DNA of 64,000 nucleotides, taken from contig CM028326.1 in the NCBI GenBank assembly GCA_016647705.1, positions 20,661,901-20,725,900 of the forward strand, read 5' to 3'. Each line of letters begins with the position of its first letter. Position 1 is the stretch's first letter. The notes under the pieces were generated by a model that saw only the letters and a program-made list of their open reading frames with translations, made no database searches and was not told the origin of the DNA. Made by a program: the position numbers and the translations under genes. This stretch comes from Eucommia ulmoides (lineage: Eukaryota > Streptophyta > Magnoliopsida > Garryales > Eucommiaceae). Positions 34,029-45,448 of this stretch are shown here, piece after piece.

Positions 34029-35464
34029 TGGTAGCACGTGAAATACACCGCTACTTACTTTCGCAAGTATACGAGGTTTAAGTTTTGATATAATGGATCT
34101 TTGAAGATCGAATATCGTTCCCACAGGAAAAAGTGTAAATAATTGAATACCGCAATTTACGTAGTCTCATGTTATCCTAACAATTAAAGAAATGATTTAA
34201 AATTGAACTAAGCTAAACAAAAATTAGTGAATTAATCCTAATTAAGTTGATTAACTAGGGATTTATTTCGTTGACTTAATACATGCTTGATTTCGTTTAA
34301 TTAACAATAACAGAGTTTAGGTATCCGACAATCTCAATTCGTAAACTCCTCCGCCACCTCTTCCGAGTATAAGACGAGGGAATATGCCACTTCGTGTCAA
34401 CGATAAGGTCCCCCTCAATATCTTAACGACTTTAGGCCACATGAGTCTTGACCCAACGTCATCGATTGCACATTAACTAACGCCATCCCGGGTCGTTAGA
34501 TCGTAACGATGTGTTTATCCTAGTCCGAATCTAGGGTTACCTCTTCCGAGTGTCAAACCCTAGATTCTCAAATACAACCCTAATACCATTACAAGCATAC
34601 TAAGATCGTCATCAAATGATAAACTCAATCAGATTTAAAAGCAACAACCGTTAAAGAAACATATATTAAACCAAACGAGTATTTACATTAATTACATCTA
34701 ACCCTAACTAATCTCTAATTAAACTAACATGATCTTAACCATTACAATTTTAAATAAAGAGGATATCATCAATATCAATAATAAGAATTAAGTACAAAGA
34801 TGGAAATAAGGGGAAAAAAATCAAATCTCAAAGTGGAGTAGTCCACTTTCGCCAAAGAACAATTCTCCCGAGCTTCCTCTTCTCCATTGATGAACTTCCT
34901 CTTTTAGCTCTTCAAGAATTGACCAAGAACACTTCTTAAAACTAATCTAATCTACTTCCTAAATTATCTAATCCTAACTAAGGTGAAAGGAGCTCTCAAA
35001 AACATGATCGGGCTCTCTAAACAATTGGGGGAGAAAGGGTTAAAAAGCAAGGTTTGGAAAATATCTTCAAAATATCTAAAAACCGATATTTCTGTGCAGA
35101 GTGTCACCTCCTAAGCGGTGGTTCATCGCCTAGGCAGTGGTTTCTCCGCCTAGATGGTGGCTGCTGGCACAACATTCTGACGTTATTTCGCCTAGGCGGT
35201 GGTTTTCTCGCCTAGGCGTTGGTTCAGCACTTTAGCACTCCAACTTTTTGCCTCTTTTCCGCCTAGGCGATAATCTTCATGCACCGAAACCCTGTTCTTC
35301 ACGTTTTGTTCACCGTTTCTCCACCATTTTCGCTTGTTTATCGCTCGTTAACGTCCCTTCACCTGTTTTACACTAAAACAAACTAAAACGAAATTTAATA
35401 TAACTAATACGCTCAAAAACTAACAAATTATGTTTCGAAATAGATAGGTATTTTACACCTATCA
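34029..35464 (-). mobile_element. Athila-type solo LTR nested in Del/Tekay LTR
   Basis: On the minus strand it begins TGATAGGTGTAAAATACC (35464) and ends CGTGCTACCA (34029). The flanks are GTACT (34024-34028) and GTACG (35465-35469), a 5-bp duplication with one mismatch. It shares the TTCGTAAACTCC, GCCACATGAGTCTTG and ATCGATTGCAC blocks with the other Athila-type LTRs. It carries CGCCTAGGCG palindromes (35189-35198, 35209-35218) where its relatives have CTGCAG-centred ones. No ORF. Confidence 0.85.
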
Positions 35465-36234
35465 GTACGGTACCGTTGCAACTCCTGATCGTGAGGTAAA
35501 AATGATCCTATTGCTAGTAGGAGAGGAGGTGTGGTGTATTTTATTATTATACGTTAAAATATTTGGTCTGGTGGATTGAAAATATTTTAGCTAGTTGGTT
35601 TAAAATACGTGGATAGGTTGGTTTAAAATATTTGGACTGGTAGAATTTAAAATATCTGGATTGGTTAACTTAAAATAATTGTATTGGATGTTTGAAATAC
35701 AGTATCTCTTTACAATGGTGGCAGGTGGAAATTGGCTCTAAATATGGTATGCAATATATGATATTATTGTTATATTATTGTATTTCATTGGTGGCAGTGG
35801 AACCGGGTATGTGATTATATAATATTATGTTTCGAAACATGGTATTTGTTACTTATACTTGTTCCATAAAACGTTTTATTATGAAAACAGTACACTGATA
35901 AAAATTTTGGGGTACAGGTACAGCGGTTAGGAGTTGGTCCACTACTGGCACTAGGTGGAGTCCGGACGTAGTGTCATTCTGGAGGTAAGCCGGTCGAATG
36001 TGAACCGTGGAAGGTTCAGGTATTTTTGTGTTTTTAGTTGGGAATATTTGGTATCGGTATATTCCCAAATTTTGAAACAGGTTTTTATATATATTCTTGC
36101 AAAAAAATTTACAGTAGTGCGAGTATGTAGGTATATATGTTTTGGATGGATATGCGTCGGTAGGTCAAGTTATGTCAGGTTGACGTCACGCCCGGCCTTG
36201 GGTGACGGGTGCCCAGGGTGAGGTGTAACATTTG

Positions 36235-36249
36235 TGGTATCAGAGCCTA
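36235..36249 (+). other. Primer-binding site, initiator-Met tRNA
   Basis: TGGTATCAGAGCCTA begins four bases after the LTR end, the standard complement to the 3' end of plant initiator-Met tRNA. Confidence 0.9.
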
Positions 36250-36269
36250 GGTTATAGGTTCTGTTGACA

Positions 36270-36978
36270 TGTCAGTTTGTTGAGCCAGTGGTGGACTATG
36301 AGATAGGGTGTCGATAGGTGGTGTCGAGTCAGTGGTAGACCATGAGATAGGGTGTCGATAGGTGGGTTCAGCACGTGAGTGATAGTTATTGTATTGCTTT
36401 AGATGGTACATTGGCATTGTACATTGTTAATTGTCCTTTTGGCAATTAGTGGGTGCGACGAAGTTGTGATACTACTAGTTGGTGGATTGGGTGGTGATGT
36501 TGGTAGTAGTGATGGATGGATTACGATTGTGAGGATGCTAGTGGTTTTAAATATTTAATTATAACTGATAAGTAAACATCTTCGGATTACTTGACATGGG
36601 GATTTACTGTAAATAGTACTTAATGTTTTAGTTGTTAAATCAATAGTGTGACAGAGCACACTTAAGTGGGACTATCGAACAACACCTTACTTATATTATG
36701 GGACTGCACAACACATGGCACTACTATTGATATACATAAATTTTATCTTAGCATACAACATTTGAGGGTGTGCATAAAGCTGCCTTCTAGGCAATACTAG
36801 GGAAACTTTGTAAAGTTGTTGAAGGGAGAGTTCATATAATTGAAACAGGAGAAGTTGATTGTTCAACAATATGAAATTAAATTTGAAGTTTTGTCCTGAT
36901 TTGTTCCTGATTTGGTAAAAACAGAAGAGACAAGAGGTAGACAATTCTAGAAAAGATTTAATTTAGAAATATATTCGA
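36270..36978 (+). other. Del/Tekay leader, gag missing
   Basis: A short direct repeat (AGTGGTGGACTATGAGATAG and a variant about 57 bp on) is followed by unassigned sequence. The gag capsid and zinc-knuckle regions normally found here are not visible; the first pol-linked coding begins near 36985. Confidence 0.5.
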
Positions 36979-38899
36979 GGTTGGCGGGCAGGCAGATCAA
37001 AAGTTATGCGGAATTAGTAAACACAACAAAATTAATATTGAATGATGTCTGGGAAACAGCCGAGAACTGTGAGTCCGTGTTGATAGATAGGGTGTATAGA
37101 GATAGTCTGCTTCGGATAGGTAATAGAGAATTATCAGTCGATCTATTTCCCCTAAGTATTCACGATTTTGATGTGATACTGGGTATCGATTGGCTATCCG
37201 GTTATCATGCCACGGTGGATTGTTTTAAAAAGGGTGTTACTTTACGGATCTTAGGCGAGTCAAAGTTTGTATTTTTTGGCGAATGTAACCATTACCCTAG
37301 TTAGTTTGATTTCAGTCTTGGAGGCCAGGAAGTTATCAAAGAATGGATACCTCGCGCATGTGATTGACACCAGGCATAACGAAGTTCAGGTAGCAGATGT
37401 TTTAGTGGTCAGAGATTTTCCCGATGTTTTTCTGGAAGAATTACCAGGGTTGCCAGTGGATAGGGGGATGGAATTCACTATCGAGTTACTTCTAGGAACT
37501 GCCCCTATATCAATTCCACCCTATTGTATGACGCCTACCGAGTTGAAGGAATTGAAATACAGTTGCAAGATTTGTTAACCCGCAGTTTTATTAGACCTAG
37601 TGATTCTCCCCATGGAGCCCCGGTGTTGGAGCCCTAATGTTATTTGTGAAAAAGAAGGATGACACGTTAAGGATGTATATTGGTTACTGACAATTGAACA
37701 AGGTGATGATTCTTAATAAATACCCGTTGCTTAGGATTAATGATTTGTTCGACCAACTGTAGAAGGCCAAGATGTTTTCCAAAATAGATCTTCGATTAGG
37801 ATATCACCAACTAGAAGTCAGAGACGGTGACGTAGCGAAGATGGCGTTCCAGACGAGGTATGGGCATTATGAATTCTTAGTTATACCATTTTGATTGACG
37901 AATGCCCCTGCTGCTTTTATGGACTTGATGAATCGGATTGTCCAACCTTATCTAGATCAGTTTATTATCGTGTTTATTGATGATATACTGATCTATTCCC
38001 AAAAATCAAGAAGAGCATGTAGAGCATCTAAAGATTGTGTTGTGGACTTTGTGAAAGAAACAATTGTATGCCAAATTCAGTAAATGCGAGTTTTGGTTAG
38101 ATCGAATTGTATATTTGGGGTATGTTATCTCGAGAGATGGTATTCGGGTAGATCCAAAGGAAGTCGAAGTTGTGGTTCAATGAGAAAGGCCGAAAAGTGT
38201 GACCGAAGTCCGAAACTTTTGGGATTGGCGAGCTATTATCGTCGGTTTATTCAGTGATTTTCTGTTATAGCTACCCCGTTAACTCGATTGACCCGCAAGA
38301 GATCCAAATTGGAGTGGACTGACAAATGTGAGCTGAGTTTCCAAAAGCTGAAGAGTATACTGATATCTGCGCCAATACTATCCCTTCTGACTGAAGGTGG
38401 TGGCTTTGTGATCTACAGTGACCCGTCACATCAGGGACTAGGGTGTGTACTAATGCAACATGGTCACGTGATTGCATATGCCTCCCAGTAATTAAAGAAA
38501 CATGAGTATAACTACCCGACGCTTGATTTGGAGTTGGCGGCGATTGTGTTTGCCTTAAAAATTCAGAGGGATTACCTATATGGCGAGACTTGTGAGATAT
38601 ACACCGACCATCATAGTTTGAAATCTTTGTTTACTCAGAAAGAACTAAATCTGAGATAGAGACGTTAGATAGAGTTGATCAAGGACAATGATTGTACTAT
38701 CCACTATCATCCTGGGAAGGCTAATGTTGTTGCAAATGTATTGAGTCGAAAATCGTCAGGTTCGGTCGTACACATTCAAGTTGTTCATACCAATCTGTAT
38801 GCCGAGCTGAGATCCTTGCGAGTCCAGTTGGTGGTTGGTCAGACGGCTGCGTTGCTTGCGACTTTGACTTTGAGACCGATTTTAGCGTCGGTTCTTTGA
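36979..38899 (+). pseudogene. Del/Tekay gag tail-protease-RT-RNase H
   Basis: 36981-37304: a possible gag-tail stretch (SYAELVNTTKLI) runs straight into RVYRDSLLRIGNREL and FDVILGIDWLSGYHATVDC, the C-terminal part of the protease, so the segment with the catalytic D-S/T-G is missing. 37305-37580: linker and RT start (VVRDFPDVFLEELPGLPVDR, TAPISIPPY). 37630-38270: RT, with [12 protein letters not shown] and active site FIDD at 37973-37984. 38290-38760: RNase H ([46 protein letters not shown]). Several stops and frameshifts are visible. Integrase and chromodomain are absent. Confidence 0.85.
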
Positions 38900-39706
38900 A
38901 TAACGGCTAGTCTCCTTATTTCTCTATTTTATTTCTTAGTTTGGTTGGTTGTTTTATATATGTTTAGCTTGTTTCTACTTGTATATAGGACTATGGCCAT
39001 GTGTAACTAAATATATATTGTCTAGGGAGTGATGTACTTCCTGAAAATATTGTTTGTATAAAATCGATATTTTGTTAATGGTTGTTCTTGTCTATTCGAT
39101 TTTGTTTACCGTTTTTTCACGTTTATATGCTTATTATGATATATTGAGAATACGGGGTTTGACAGTTGGGAGAGGTAACCCCAAATTCAGACTATAGTTT
39201 AAACACAATGTGATGATCTAATGACCCAGGAGGGCGTTAGAAAATATAAAATCCGTGAGGTTGGGGCGGGATTCATGTGACCAAGTGTCGTATAGACGCT
39301 CGAGGGGGACTTCGGCGTTGACACGAGGTCACATATTCATTCACTTTACACTCGAGAGAGGTAGTGAGTGAATTTTCAATACTTAGATTGTCAAATAGAT
39401 ATGAATGCCGTTAATGTAAACTAGATTGAAACAAACAAGTTTAAGTGAATATTGTTAATCCCTAGGCAATATTTTTCCATAAACATCATACAAGTATATT
39501 ATTATAATTAGTTTACTTAGTTTAGTTTATAATTATTATAAAAACTAATTTTTTATCTCCTACATAAAGTTAGGCTATGACAATTACGGTACACAACGAT
39601 AATCTAAACCAATCCCTGTGAATACGACAACCCTTACTCTTCCCATTATACTAAAACTTAACCCATACACTTGAGATGAAAATAGCAATGTAATATTTCG
39701 ATACCA
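38900..39706 (+). mobile_element. 3' fragment of an Athila-type LTR
   Basis: It matches the later two thirds of the plus-strand Athila-type LTRs (GAGAATACGGGGTTTGAC, GGGAGAGGTAACCCC, GGAGGGCGTTAG, CACATATTCATTCACTTTAC) and ends TTTCGATACCA at 39706. The TGATAGGT start is missing. The left edge, against the Del/Tekay pol, is approximate. Confidence 0.75.
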
Positions 39707-40460
39707 CCTACCGATCAACATTTGGATTTTCTTCTTCGAGCAGGGGGGGTACATGCCGGGTATGGCACTGATCTGGTCAGGGTTGGCATCAATCCCACGT
39801 TGAGAGACCATATACCCAAGAAACTTCCCGATAGATACGCCGAAGATGCACTTGGTAGGGTTGAACTTCATACAGTGATCTCTCAGCATGCCAAAACATT
39901 TCTGGAGGTACGCTAAGTGATCGGGAGCTCACGCATTTTTTACTAGCATATCTTCAATGTAAACATCCATAGTTTTGTCAATCTTCTTCTTAAATATTTT
40001 GTTGACTAACCTCTGGTAGGTGGCTTCGGTGTTGTGTAATCTAAAGGGCATTACCTTATAATAGTACTTTATCATGTCCGTAATGAAAGACGTTTTGCTC
40101 TTGTCATGTAAGAACAGGAGAATCTAGTTGTAGCCTGCATAAGTATCTAGAAAGCTCAAGAGCTCATGGCCTACTATGGCATCAATGATTCAATAAATCC
40201 TTGGCAAATGAAAGAAGTAATTGGGGTACGCCTTATTGAGGTCCTTAAAGTCGACGCAAAGTCTCCACTTACCCTCGGCCTTAGGAGCGAGCACAACATT
40301 AGATAACCAATCTGGGAATGTCACCTCCTCTATAATGCCAGACTTAATTAGTTTTTACATTTTCTCTTTGATGATTTATTGATGCTCAGGGTAGAACTAA
40401 TTCCTTTTCAGCCTAATTGGAAGATGGTGTGGGTCTACGTGGAGCCTGTGCATGTCCACT
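39707..40460 (-). pseudogene. Tat-type Ty3/gypsy RT fragment
   Basis: The minus-strand translation gives RT pieces typical of Tat pol: CVDFKDLNKAYPNY near 40240-40280, ATYQRLVNKIFKK then VYIEDMLVKN (the YxDD position, with E for the first D) near 39945-40020, and LRDHCMKFNPTKCIFGVSIG plus GKFLGYMVSQRGIDANPDQI at 39750-39890. Stops and frame changes are present. No LTR or other pol domain adjoins; it is a fragment between the LTR piece and a copia 3' end. The second catalytic Asp is kept. Confidence 0.8.
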
Positions 40461-41010
40461 CTTCGATCGATTCCCGAAATTTCATATAGTATCTTAAGAT
40501 ATTGTGCCTTAAGAATTGCAGTTTTATACTTTTTGTTGTCGCAAAACACTATTTTAATATCTCGTGGTGAATTGTTAGTGACATATGACTTGTTAAAGTC
40601 AAGAAATTTCATTTTATTGAGAAATTGCAACAATTTTATTTTGTTGAAAAATTGCAATTACAATTTCATTTTGTTAAGAAATTGTAATGAAGACCGATAA
40701 AAAACAATGCATATAGATAATGATCATATGTTGGCATTGATTTTTTACTACAATTCTGGGCGATCTATGTCAATATGGTTATAAGTATTCGTGACTATGA
40801 AAGGTCTTATATTTATTAAGATTAACATATAGACTATCATAGTCTAATATTAAGATCATGTTGGACTGGATAAGTTTATCAAGATACTACTTATAGACTA
40901 TCATTTTTTTAAAATGTGTGGCCACACAAAATAAATTTTTTCTGTTATTATCCTGAGAGTCTTGTTTTCAAAATTAAATTTTTAAGTACTTAAAAATCAA
41001 TTAATGCAAT
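40461..41010. other. AT-rich stretch, possibly copia 3' internal remnant
   Basis: A phrase ATTTTGTTGAGAAATTGCAA is repeated imperfectly three times (40610-40690). No coding motif was found. Its right end leads into a polypurine tract and LTR, so part of it is probably the decayed 3' end of a copia element. Confidence 0.4.
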
Positions 41011-41500
41011 CCAAGTGGGAGAATGTTAGAAAATTTCTATTAAATATGGACTAACATTAATTGAATTAATTATTTTTTTAAAACGGGTTAATAGATAGTC
41101 TATTATATAAACATGCCAATCAAATAGTGATCATATTTTGATTTGGGCCGTGACATCTTTTTGTGTAGAAGCCCAGTTGAGTAACAAGTCTAGGTTTTGT
41201 TTCTCATTGAAATCCATTATGGGAGGGCCCAATTAAAAACCCTGATTATTAATACTAGATCCCTTCTCTAGTCTAGATTTAAGAGTTTCTTTCCATTAAA
41301 AGTCACCATAACAACAGTAAATCTAGCTCATAGGGAGGAACGCCTAGTATGTAATCTGCTGCGACGATCAATCATTTGCAATAGCTGAAACAAGTAAGTT
41401 TTCGGTAACCATTCTTAAAATTGTTGTGTCCTTTTAATCATGTATGATTAAGATCTTTAATTAATTTACGTATTATTGTGATTACAAGAAATAATCAACA
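41011..41500 (+). mobile_element. Polypurine tract and 3' LTR of a copia element
   Basis: CCAAGTGGGAGAA (41011-41023), the usual copia polypurine tract, is followed by TGTTAGAAAATTTC (41024) and an LTR ending AATAATCAACA at 41500 (477 bp). Only this LTR is present and no target duplication can be tested. Lineage undetermined. Confidence 0.6.
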
Positions 41501-42195
41501 GTTTTTTGTTTGGCCTTTGAAAGCTTAAAATGGGTTTGCTATCAACTGGATTCTCATGAGAAGACTCTTTACTTTGCCGATCTCCTTCTTGCTCATTAGA
41601 TTATTATGCAATGCCATTGAACTTTTTTTTACCCTTAAAAAATAACAAAATAAAAAGAATTGGAGCTTAGTATGGATAATCAATAACTGAGTTTTATTTA
41701 ATATTTTTGTTGATGGTAATTGGAATTAGATATGTACGCATGTAATTTCAAATTCCAATTTCTAAAGGTTCGTTTCCGTAGTACTAAACGTTTCTTGAAT
41801 ACATTTCATTGATACTCCAATCTTGCAATTTTCTCATCAAAAAAAGAAAAAATCGTTTTACAAATGACCTTTAAATATATTACAGAAGAATGCCAAAATA
41901 AGATTGGAGAAAGCCAAAATAAAGATGACGAAGCAGATACGTTCCACTGAATCCAATTCATACTGGAGCAACCTAATGGACGACCCCCAAATAATACCAC
42001 AAATCAGGCAAGAAAAAGTAATTAAAATAAGATCTTCATTCGCAATTTGATTAAGGTAGCATTTCTTTACTTCTTTTTTTTCTATTTTATTTTCTATGTT
42101 CCCAAAAAACTTAAAACAAAAACTAAATGTTTTGAATTTGTTTAGGATATCTGAGTTTTGTTGATCGAGAGAGAGATGGCTAGCGTTGGTGGATG
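41501..42195. other. Unassigned DNA
   Basis: No supported gene. A minus-strand frame of 130 codons (41858-42250) starts inside the neighbouring solo LTR, so at least its N-terminus is an insertion artefact. GAGAGAGAGATGGCTAGC at 42168 looks like a leader and start codon but is stopped after seven codons in the pre-insertion sequence. Confidence 0.4.
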
Positions 42196-42200
42196 TTAAC

Positions 42201-43508
42201 TGATGATAGTAAATTTGGTCACCCCAACGCAACCAATTGAAGACCACCACGTGTGCTCAACTTCCTACAAAATCCGAAGTTCGAAGTGCACTAAAGTCTA
42301 AGTATAAGAAATATACCGAGAAGGGAAACCTCTTCAACCATACTAGCTTCCCCAAAGGACACAGTGCCCTCTAGGAAGAGCGGGCAAGCGGCCGCCGAGA
42401 TGGGGAACCCTCTCCCATCTCAGAATTCTCCACAACGGCATTGCCCATCTTAAAGATCAAGTCATATCGAAGACTAAGTGTGAAGATTTAACCAAGCAGA
42501 GGAACAAATTCCCCATCCGGGCGCACTCCATAAGCTTCTCAATAAAGCCCCCATTCCCGTCTCCGACTATTCGGGAAAAGCATGGGTCAAATTCCCCATC
42601 TGGGAGCCTATGTGTCCTCTTCCCCATCCCGGCGCCTATATGCTCTCTTCCCCATCCAAGCGCAATAGGATAGTGACGTCTTCGGTTTAAGTACCGGCTC
42701 ACTTCCCTAAACCAAAATATCCCAATGGCTTTCTTCCCTAAACCAAAATATCCCCATGGCTCTCTTCCCTAAACCAAATATCTACCAACATCATTATGGT
42801 TTTCTTCTCCCAATAACAAATATCTCCCAATATAGCCACCCAAGGAGACTCTTTGGCACCCTCCCATTGGATGCAAAACAAGTAGAGGCAATGATGTAAT
42901 GATGATGAGGCATTAATCCATGATTAAACCACTAAGCTAATCTCATCCTCGCCTATAAATAGGAGGGCATACAACTGCCCAAAGGTAATGAGACATTCTC
43001 TCTAGACACTCTTAACATACTTGAGACTCTCAATCTTGAGCAAAACACTAAAAGCTCTCTACACACTCAATACCTAAAAGTTGCTCTCTCTATATGATAG
43101 CATACTTTATAAATCTTCCTCACGTACGCTGATTCTCATGTCGGATGGGCTTTTTGGGATACCCCTGGCTAGGTTACTTGTGGTTGTATGCGTTGGAGAC
43201 AGGCTGTTGCCCCATCTGGAACTTTCCCCTTCCCGGATCAGACAACATCCAAGTTGTCCTCTTCCCGGATCTACTTCGTCTCAAGCTCTGATTCGTCTCT
43301 CCAAGGACCAGAAGGTGTTTTGGTCCTCCCCTTCTCGGCCCAAAAGGTTTCTGGGCTAATTCCAACTCAGGTCCTCCCCTTCCCGGCCAGGGATCTCTCC
43401 ATGGGCCAGAAGTACACAGATCGAAGATCTCCATTCCAAGCACCCCCGAACTCCATTCAAGGCTGATCAGACCATACTATTAGTGTCGACCAAAATTTGA
43501 CATCAACA
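42201..43508 (+). mobile_element. Solo LTR of an unplaced family
   Basis: It runs from TGATGATAGTAAATTTGGTC to GACCAAAATTTGACATCAACA, with target duplication TTAAC at 42196-42200 and 43509-43513. The two ends are inverted copies over about 20 bp. TATAAATAGGAGGG at 42954 is a good TATA box, followed by CTCTC/ACACTC-rich leader sequence. The 1308-bp size, TG...CA ends and 5-bp duplication fit an LTR. The strand rests on the TATA box. No internal region survives, so the superfamily is not known. Frames at 43081-43466 read repetitive LTR sequence. Confidence 0.8.
42706..42790 (+). repeat. Short tandem repeat in the solo LTR
   Basis: Three units of about 33 bp of the type CCCTAAACCAAAATATCCCC, ATGGCTCTCTT lie about 165 bp upstream of the TATA box. 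A looser TTCCCCATCCGGGCGC phrase recurs upstream (42510-42660) and TTCCCGG(A/C)C downstream. Confidence 0.75.
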
Positions 43509-43513
43509 TTAAC

Positions 43514-44003
43514 CAAAATAGCTAGTGAAGGAAGAAGCCATTACTAATTGTCCAGAAGCTTTTGACTATGGTGGAAATTAAGGTATGAAAGCAACCTTTT
43601 TTTCTCGCAAAATTTATGTGGCATAATGCCTTCCATATTTTTAGTACGGGTGATAATCAAAATCATAACATATATTGTGAATTTTTTAATACGAACAATT
43701 TGTTCGATAGCGTTGCTGCAAAATAAAAAAAAAAATAAAAAGTTCTCTTCAAATATCTCGTTAATTGTGAGTTTAGCATCTTCCGAGGATAATTAAGTAG
43801 CTGATTCCTAAATATAGAGCTAGCACGCCTTACTTATGATTGCACATACGAAACGAGTGCAATGACAAGTCCATTCAATTGGAAAAATAAGATCTAACAA
43901 CAACCAACTTGAGATACTGACTCCCACTAACAGACATGCAAGTTAAAGTTCACCTTTGTAGATGTAAACTAGATTCACATGCAGATAAAAATCAGCAAAA
44001 TAG
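43514..44003. other. Unassigned AT-rich DNA
   Basis: No gene, repeat boundary or RNA gene was seen. Confidence 0.5.
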
Positions 44004-44378
44004 ATATTAACTCTATAGTTTGATTTTTTCAATAGTTGTTGAGAGTTTTTTGAAAAAATATATTTCGGATTAAGTTCACCCTTTAAATTGCCTCTTTTTT
44101 TTTTTTAGGTAGATGTAGCATCTACTTTTTAGATTTATTTCTTTTAATTTTACAAAACTAGGTGACATTTTTTTTTTTTTTTTTGGTTCATGGATATGTT
44201 TTTATTATTTTCATTTTTTTGTTTTTATTTCAAACTTCACGAAAATGGAACTAAAAATGGTTTCTGCATTTGTTTCTGTTTTTCAAAAAATGAGCAACAC
44301 TACATATTAACTCTATAGTTTGATTTTTTCAATAGTTGTTGAGAGTTTTTTGAAAAAATATATTTCGGATTAAGTTCA
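44004..44378. repeat. Identical 75-bp direct repeats 300 bp apart
   Basis: 44004-44078 and 44304-44378 are identical by eye, both starting ATATTAACTCTATAGTTTGA and ending TTCGGATTAAGTTCA. The sequence between them is not repeated. Poly-T runs surround both. Confidence 0.9.
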
Positions 44379-45440
44379 AGAACTAGGCTACTAATTTGTT
44401 GATTTTTTTTTTTTTACAATTGATTAATTTATTTTGATTATTTTTTTTATGGTGAAGGTGGGACAGATAGAATTATCTGCAACAGAAATTATGTTGCCAA
44501 GGATAATAGTTTTTGCATGGGGGCTCGCGCTATTGCGGTGTTAGTTAATGTTTTTGTTATATAATTACATTTTGTTTGTGTGTAAAAAGATTTTTTTTTT
44601 TTTTTTCGTTTTCATGTGTATAAAGATTTATATAAGTATTTTTTTTGTTTGAGTATGGGTGTGTAAAGGTAGGTTATTTAGAGAGACGGTGGAAGATAGA
44701 AAAAAAAAAAAAAAAAAAAAAAAAGATGAAAAAATAGAGAAAATAAGTCCAAAAAAAAATGGGATACACGAGTTGTGTATGTGAAGGTTAGGGAAAAAAA
44801 AGAGAAAGAGAAGGGAGGAAAAAAAAGGAGAAAAATATAATGAGCATGAGCAAATAAAAGGAATAAATAAATGTATAAGATAAAACAATGTGATATCTCA
44901 TAATGTATTATGGGTTGCCGATCATCAATTTCTAATTTAGTTAGGATTGTTAGTCTTTTTAATGTTTGTGTTTTAATTTTCTATTAATTGTAGATTTTTT
45001 TAAAAATCTTTTTAATATTTGTTTGATTAATATTTTATTATTAAAAATTTAATTGAGAGGTATTTCTATTATAAAATAATATATTTTAAAAATTGGGATT
45101 TTCATAAAATAAAATAAAAAGAATGGAAATAAATTTTGGGGGCCAAAAAAATGCACCCAACTATATAAATTAGACTTTAAAAAACTATTAAACTATCATG
45201 TTGATTATAAATTAATAAAAACATCTAAAAAAATCTATCTTGAAAATAACGTATTAGTTCATCTATTTTTAATGAACATTATGAAAAATCGAAGACCATC
45301 ACTATAAAATTTATATTACTTAAAATAAATTATATTTTTTTAGATTGTTTTGTACATTGTGAAAATTTTAAGGGTATGTGATTGAATTTTGTTGATTTCT
45401 AAATGGTGAAAAGTATAGTTTTCTTTTCTTCCATAATTAT
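44379..45440. other. AT-rich DNA with homopolymers
   Basis: It contains poly-T (44591-44605), poly-A (44700-44723), and phrases at 44560-44660 (GTGTATAAAGATTTATATAA) that resemble the minisatellite unit at 45449. The minus-strand frame at 44628-44888 only translates A-rich sequence. Confidence 0.5.
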
Positions 45441-45448
45441 ATTTCAAT

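Larger units (their letters stand above)
31958..36230 (+). repeat. 5' LTR of Del/Tekay-type element
   Basis: TGTAAGACCCAAATTTTAGC to GGTGAGGTGTAACA. Without the nested 1436-bp LTR and its target copy it is about 2.8 kb, close to the 2662-bp sister solo LTR at 4079-6740. A TA/AC run (32167-32191) followed by CCCTATATATTC may include the promoter. The GT-rich stretch 32460-32780 gives long but meaningless frames. Confidence 0.8.
31958..38899 (+). mobile_element. Del/Tekay-type Ty3/gypsy element, 3'-truncated
   Basis: The long 5' LTR (31958-36230, enlarged by a nested solo LTR), primer site TGGTATCAGAGCC (36235-36247) and a pol pseudogene running protease, RT, RNase H define a Ty3/gypsy element. 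The TGTAAGACCC LTR start and long LTR suit the Del/Tekay chromoviruses. It stops at about 38899, just after RNase H, against an Athila-type LTR fragment, so integrase and the 3' LTR are absent. Confidence 0.8.

Noticed and set aside
41858-42250. 130-codon membrane-like frame on the minus strand
   Set aside because: Its start codon and first residues lie inside the inserted solo LTR, so the frame did not exist before the insertion; no homology recognised.
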